64,000 nucleotides of DNA from Pseudomonas fluorescens HK44. GTDB lineage: Bacteria; Pseudomonadota; Gammaproteobacteria; Pseudomonadales; Pseudomonadaceae. The notes below the pieces were generated by a model that saw only the letters and a program-made list of their open reading frames with translations, had not been told where the DNA came from and made no database searches. The stretch covers positions 248,001 through 312,000 of the forward strand of contig NZ_AFOY02000019.1 in NCBI RefSeq assembly GCF_000217955.3, written 5' to 3'. Shown here in pieces: positions 60,389-64,000 of the stretch. Both the position numbers and the translations under genes were made by a program. Each line of letters starts with the position of its first letter. Position 1 is the stretch's first letter.

Positions 60389-61275
60389 AGCGCTTCCGTT
60401 TCTCCAGCCTGATGCTGGTGCTCGGCCTGTTGTTCATCTACCTGCCGATGCTGATCCTGGTGATCTACTCGTTCAACGCCTCGAAACTAGTGACGGTCTG
60501 GGGCGGCTGGTCGGTGAAGTGGTACGTCGGCCTGCTGGACAACACCCAACTGATGGGCTCGGTGGTGCGCTCGCTGGAAATCGCCTGCTACACCGCGATT
60601 GCCGCCGTAGCACTGGGCACGCTGGCCGCTTTCGTGCTGACCCGCGTCACCCGTTTCAAGGGTCGCACGCTGTTCGGCGGCCTGGTCACCGCGCCGCTGG
60701 TGATGCCGGAAGTGATCACTGGTCTGTCGTTGTTGCTGCTGTTCGTGGCGATGGCGCAGATGATCGGCTGGCCACAGGAGCGGGGTCTGGTGACCATCTG
60801 GATCGCTCACACCACGTTTTGCGCTGCTTATGTAGCGGTGGTGGTCTCGGCGCGTCTGCGTGAGCTGGACCTGTCCATCGAAGAAGCGGCCATGGATCTG
60901 GGGGCACGGCCGTGGAAGGTGTTCTTCCTGATCACCATTCCAATGATCGCGCCGTCGCTGGCCGCCGGCGGCATGATGTCGTTTGCCCTGTCGCTGGACG
61001 ATCTGGTGCTGGCGAGCTTCGTCTCCGGTCCGGGTTCCACGACCTTGCCGATGGAAGTGTTCTCAGCGGTGCGTCTGGGCGTGAAGCCTGAGATCAACGC
61101 CGTGGCCAGCCTGATTCTGCTGGCGGTATCGATCGTGACCTTCATGGTCTGGTTTTTCAGCCGCCGTGCAGAAGAAAGTCGCAAACGTGCGATCCAGCAA
61201 GCCATCGAAGAGGGCGCTGCGGACTCCTGGAAACAACCGGACGTACGCCGCGCGCAGGCGCCGGAAGCGGCTTAA
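60385..61275 (+). CDS. spuH: Polyamine ABC transporter permease SpuH
   Basis: A 296-residue PotI-like permease. The helices start FSSLMLVLGLLFIYLPMLIL and the EAA loop is IEEAAMDLGARPWKVFFLIT. The basic, E-rich tail (RRAEESRKRAIQQAIEEGAA) lies in the cytoplasm. Last gene of the spu transporter, followed by a strong terminator. Confidence 0.94.
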   Translation: MKRFRFSSLMLVLGLLFIYLPMLILVIYSFNASKLVTVWGGWSVKWYVGLLDNTQLMGSVVRSLEIACYTAIAAVALGTLAAFVLTRVTRFKGRTLFGGLVTAPLVMPEVITGLSLLLLFVAMAQMIGWPQERGLVTIWIAHTTFCAAYVAVVVSARLRELDLSIEEAAMDLGARPWKVFFLITIPMIAPSLAAGGMMSFALSLDDLVLASFVSGPGSTTLPMEVFSAVRLGVKPEINAVASLILLAVSIVTFMVWFFSRRAEESRKRAIQQAIEEGAADSWKQPDVRRAQAPEAA

Positions 61276-61287
61276 CCCCGGCAGCAC

Positions 61288-61327
61288 AAAAAAACCTCGC
61301 TCCCTGCAAAGAGAGCGAGGTTTTTTT
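61288..61327 (+). terminator. Terminator of the spu operon
   Basis: ACCTCGCTC at 61294-61302 pairs with GAGCGAGGT at 61313-61321 and extends through A/T flanks; seven T follow. Confidence 0.95.
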
Positions 61328-61357
61328 ATCTGTAGGGTTGGCGAATGGCAACGCTTT

Positions 61358-61489
61358 TGTGGCGAGGGAGCTTGCTCCCGCTGGGCCGCGAGCGGCCCCA
61401 AAACCTGCAACCGTGCTGTATCAGGTGTACCGCACTCATCGGTTTTGGGAGTGCTGCGCACTCCAGCGGGAGCAAGCTCCCTCGCCACA
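61358..61489. repeat. REPIN (GGGAGCTTGCTCCC outer arms)
   Basis: The 25-base arm opening TGTGGCGAGGGAGCTTG at 61358-61382 recurs as exact reverse complement at 61465-61489. Here the left inner hairpin is the GC module (GGGCCGCGAGCGGCCCC) and the right inner one is GGAGTGCTGCGCACTCC, the opposite order to the copy at 50654. Confidence 0.93.
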
Positions 61490-61499
61490 GGGGGTGATG

Positions 61500-61841
61500 T
61501 CAGCCTTTCAGCATGTCATGTGCTTCAAGCGCTCGCAGTGAGTAGATGTACGCCGCGCCGGCGTTCAACGAGATTGCAGTGGCCAGGGTAGCGGCGATTT
61601 CTTCGCGGGTGGCACCGGCCTTGATTGCCGCATCAGTGTGTACGCCGATACAGCCATCGCAACGAGTGGTGATCGCGACGGCAATGGAAATCAGCTCGCG
61701 GGTCTTGGCGTCGAGCACCTCGTTTTCAGCGGCAGCTTCATCCAGCGCCATGTAGGCCTTGACCATTTTCGGGTTGCTCTTGCCCAGTGCGCCGAAAGCT
61801 TTCTGGATGGTGGGCAGCAGTTCGGACCAGTTATTGAACAT
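61500..61841 (-). CDS. Carboxymuconolactone-decarboxylase-fold (AhpD-like) protein
   Basis: A 113-residue helical protein: MFNNWSELLPTIQKAFGALG, then ELISIAVAITTRCDGCIGVH with TDAAIKAGATREEIAATLAT. The CxxC-x3-H (CDGCIGVH) motif is that of AhpD-type alkylhydroperoxidases. AGGAG lies eight bases before the ATG at 61841, better spaced than the ATG at 61850. It is likely a stand-alone redox protein; the partner is unknown. Confidence 0.88.
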   Translation of the reverse strand: MFNNWSELLPTIQKAFGALGKSNPKMVKAYMALDEAAAENEVLDAKTRELISIAVAITTRCDGCIGVHTDAAIKAGATREEIAATLATAISLNAGAAYIYSLRALEAHDMLKG

Positions 61842-61934
61842 TGCATTCACTCCTGAGCAGGTTGGGATGTACGGTGTGCGACACGTACAGTTTTGACCAC
61901 TCGGGCGCTTTGCGCTTGCTCATTCAAGGTCTTC

Positions 61935-61994
61935 AAAGATCGCAGCCTGCGGCAGCTCCTGCACGGACACTCCTCGTAGGAGCCTGCGATCTTT
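61935..61994. repeat. Inverted repeat with AAAGATCGCAG arms
   Basis: AAAGATCGCAG at 61935-61945 faces CTGCGATCTTT at 61984-61994, with GGCAGCTCCTGC and GTAGGAGCC inside. It is a different repeat family from the REPINs around it and ends right at the acylase stop codon, where it may act as a transcript end. Confidence 0.7.
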
Positions 61995-61999
61995 TACTG

Positions 62000-64000
62000 T
62001 TATTGCGCCACTCGCGCCGGCAACAGCTTCAAGGTGCTGCGGGTATTGGCCGTGACCTCTTCCTCGTTGAAATGCGCCTCCTGGTAGACGCCTTCGATAT
62101 AGGCTTCGGCCTGGTCATCGTAGTGTGAATCGAACGGCACGCCGCTTTGGCCGACCGGGTTGATGGTCAGGCCGTGCGCCGGGTCGGCGAAGTCAATGAT
62201 CCGGCGAGTCGATGGGCCGTAAGTCACAGGCCATGGCGCCGGGCCGATTTTTGCCGAGAGGTTGTTCGGCACTTCGTGGCTGCCGGGGGCCTCGAACGGG
62301 CCGACGTTGAAGATTCGATCCAGCGGCTTTTGCATGCCCAGCGGATGGCCATGGGTCAGCGGGTGGGCATCGCCCCATAGCCATTGCGCCGGGTCAGGGC
62401 CGAGGGTGGTTTTCAGGTGGGCGATACTGGCCTGCCACGCAGCTTTGACGACGTCGGCGCGGGTTTCCTTGCCAAGCGTGTTGCGGTTGTCCCACCACGG
62501 CGAATCCGCGGAGGCGGCCAGCCGGGGCAATGCGGCATCGATCACGCGGGTCGAGAGCAGGGTCTCGAAAAAGCTGTCGCCGAGTTCGTCGTGCAGTGCG
62601 CCATCGGCGAGGTTGAACAGGAACTGGTTGAACAGTGTGGCGCTGGTGGAGTTCACCGGGTAATCGCCTTTCCACTTGGCCAGTTGCTCCACCAGTTTGA
62701 GCTCTTGCGGGTCGCTGACCACTTCACGCAGTACCGGCAACAGCGGCGCCAGCAAGCGAGGACCGTAGTCAGTGGTGGTGCCCAGTTGCAGTTTTTGGCT
62801 GGCGTCGACGTTCCACTTCACGCTCTTGTCGCTGAGCTGGCGGTTGAGCTGCTGGCCGCGATCCGGCAGGTTGTAGTAGCCGGGGATCTCCATGCCTGTC
62901 GGCGAAACCGGCTGGAAATTGGCCGAGACGATGTAGCCGCGCGCCGGGTTTTCTTCCTGCGGGTTGGCGCTGAACGGGTAGAAACCTTCCTTGTCCGCCT
63001 GATTGGTGCTGCCGTCGAGTATGAACCACGGTTTGACTCCGGCCGGACGTTTGGGCAGTTGTGCCGCTGCCCACCAGCCGATATCACCCTTGGCATTGGC
63101 CCAGACGATGTTCAGCCCCGGCGCATGAACCTTGGCTGCCGCCGCGCGGGCCTTGGCCAGGGTGTCGGCACGATTGAGCTGATAGAAGCCTTCGAGGATC
63201 GGGTTCTGGGTTTCCAGGAACGCCCACCACATGGCGATTGGCGTCTTGCCGGCGCTGGCACCGAGCACATCGTTGATGATCGGGCCATGGGGCGATTGAC
63301 GCAGCATCAACGTGACCGCCGCCTGGCCCTTCACGGCAATCTGCTGCTCGGTGTTGACCATGTCGACCCACTTGCCGTGATACCAGACCTGGTTGGCATT
63401 GTCCGGGTTGATCTTCTCGGCAATCAGGTCGAGGTCGTCGTTCTGGAACATGGTCAGGCTCCAGCCGAAGTCCAGGTTGTGGCCGAGGAAGGCAAAAGGC
63501 ACGAGGGCCTGATGGTGCCCGTAGAGCTCGAAACCCGGCGCCGAGAGTTGCGCTTCGTACCACACCGATGGCGTCGAAAAACGAATGTGCGGATCACCGG
63601 CCAGCAGCGGTTTACCGCTTTGGGTACGGGGGCCGGAAATCACCCAGGCGTTACTGCCCTCGAACTGTGGCAGGCCGTTATCGGCCAACGCTTGTTTACT
63701 CAGGCGCGCAATGGCGTTGAGATCTTTCCAGTCAGCGGCGGAGAGCACTGGGGCTTTGCTGGACTGACGTTTGGCCAGCACGCCTTTGGGCTGCCAATCG
63801 AGGTCGAAGATGTTCAGGTAATCGCTGCCCAGTTGATCGCGCACATAGGTCAGCAACGGTTCGGTGCGAAACGCTGCGGCAAAGCTGTAGGCCATGTAGC
63901 CGGCGACACTGACGCTGTCTTCAGCGGTAAACGCGCGCTTGTGGATGCCCAGTACGTCAAACTCCATGGGCGCAGCGTGGGTGTCCTGATACTGGTTGAT
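62000..64000 (-). CDS. Penicillin/AHL acylase family Ntn-hydrolase (HacB/QuiP-like), 5' end outside window
   Basis: At least 667 codons, with the reading frame open to the window edge. The Ntn nucleophile region appears as QFEGSNAWVISGPRTQSGKP, where the serine of GSNAW would become the new N-terminus of the beta chain. Further family motifs are LLAGDPHIRFSTPSVWYEAQ, GWSLTMFQNDDLDLIAEKIN and GWWAAAQLPKRPAGVKPW. The alpha chain N-terminus and signal peptide lie outside. In P. aeruginosa the gene next to spuH encodes the AHL acylase HacB, so this may be its orthologue, although QuiP-like proteins look similar. Acyl-homoserine-lactone hydrolysis is inferred. Confidence 0.88.
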   Translation of the reverse strand: MNQYQDTHAAPMEFDVLGIHKRAFTAEDSVSVAGYMAYSFAAAFRTEPLLTYVRDQLGSDYLNIFDLDWQPKGVLAKRQSSKAPVLSAADWKDLNAIARLSKQALADNGLPQFEGSNAWVISGPRTQSGKPLLAGDPHIRFSTPSVWYEAQLSAPGFELYGHHQALVPFAFLGHNLDFGWSLTMFQNDDLDLIAEKINPDNANQVWYHGKWVDMVNTEQQIAVKGQAAVTLMLRQSPHGPIINDVLGASAGKTPIAMWWAFLETQNPILEGFYQLNRADTLAKARAAAAKVHAPGLNIVWANAKGDIGWWAAAQLPKRPAGVKPWFILDGSTNQADKEGFYPFSANPQEENPARGYIVSANFQPVSPTGMEIPGYYNLPDRGQQLNRQLSDKSVKWNVDASQKLQLGTTTDYGPRLLAPLLPVLREVVSDPQELKLVEQLAKWKGDYPVNSTSATLFNQFLFNLADGALHDELGDSFFETLLSTRVIDAALPRLAASADSPWWDNRNTLGKETRADVVKAAWQASIAHLKTTLGPDPAQWLWGDAHPLTHGHPLGMQKPLDRIFNVGPFEAPGSHEVPNNLSAKIGPAPWPVTYGPSTRRIIDFADPAHGLTINPVGQSGVPFDSHYDDQAEAYIEGVYQEAHFNEEEVTANTRSTLKLLPARVAQ

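Noticed and set aside
1..64000. CRISPR array, prophage, tRNA or rRNA genes
   Set aside because: No regularly spaced direct repeats, phage structural genes, tRNA cloverleaf or rRNA sequence was recognised. The only repeats are REP-type inverted ones.

Overview
The window reads as chromosome from a fluorescent Pseudomonas (P. fluorescens/P. putida lineage). Supporting signs are the GC-rich codon usage, the gene order ppx/trxA/rho/ubiD, ssrS-zapA-pepP-ubiH, gcvTHP and argE-argA (which follows the P. aeruginosa PA52xx block from memory), the complete spu and ssu clusters, and the many Pseudomonas-type REP/REPIN palindromes. No rRNA, tRNA, CRISPR array or prophage was seen. Gene density is high and most genes are core metabolism.

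Layout. 1-4.3 kb: start of ppx, then a polar amino-acid ABC transporter (binding protein, two permeases, ATPase) facing a divergent GntR/FadR-type regulator. 4.3-8.8 kb: trxA, rho, ubiD and a ferredoxin-type flavin reductase. 8.8-17.4 kb: small envelope and redox genes and a three-gene HlyD/RbbA-like/ABC-2 exporter. 17.5-24.3 kb: EVE protein, 5-formyl-THF cyclo-ligase, 6S RNA, zapA, a ZapB-like coiled coil, YgfB, PepP and two ubiquinone hydroxylases. 24.4-27.3 kb: ferric-iron transporter (binding protein and permease only). 27.4-33.3 kb: gcvT-gcvH and gcvP, split by an opposite-strand DegT-family aminotransferase. 33.28-34.63 kb: an IS110-family (IS1111-like) insertion sequence lying against a perfect REP palindrome. 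34.7-42.2 kb: DUF2388 protein, orphan GspE-type ATPase, an apparently frameshifted ACT-like gene, Lrp-type regulator, CYTH/CHAD protein, argE and argA. 42.7-49.9 kb: OprD-family porin, then lsfA and ssuEADCBF for sulfonate-sulfur scavenging. 49.9-61.3 kb: TetR regulator and the polyamine cluster spuI / spuA-B-C-D-E-F-G-H. 61.5-64 kb: an AhpD-like protein and the C-terminal part of an Ntn-hydrolase acylase.

How the genes work together. SpuDEFGH would import putrescine and spermidine, SpuI/SpuB gamma-glutamylate polyamines and SpuC transaminates putrescine. The amidase gene spuA, however, has lost its catalytic middle by what looks like an in-frame deletion. SsuABC imports alkanesulfonates, SsuD with SsuE releases sulfite from them, and LsfA is a peroxidase linked to the same starvation response. 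GcvT, GcvH and GcvP form the glycine-cleavage system. ArgA and ArgE open and process the N-acetylated arginine route.

Most interesting signals: (1) the IS1111-like element, whose downstream non-coding end carries a 9-nt string matching the adjacent REP palindrome, as a guide RNA that directs the element to REPs might; (2) the internally deleted spuA; (3) a run of seven G/C that breaks a small ACT-like gene; (4) three REPINs with identical outer arms but exchanged inner hairpins; (5) perfect AT-rich palindromes upstream of lsfA and ssuE.
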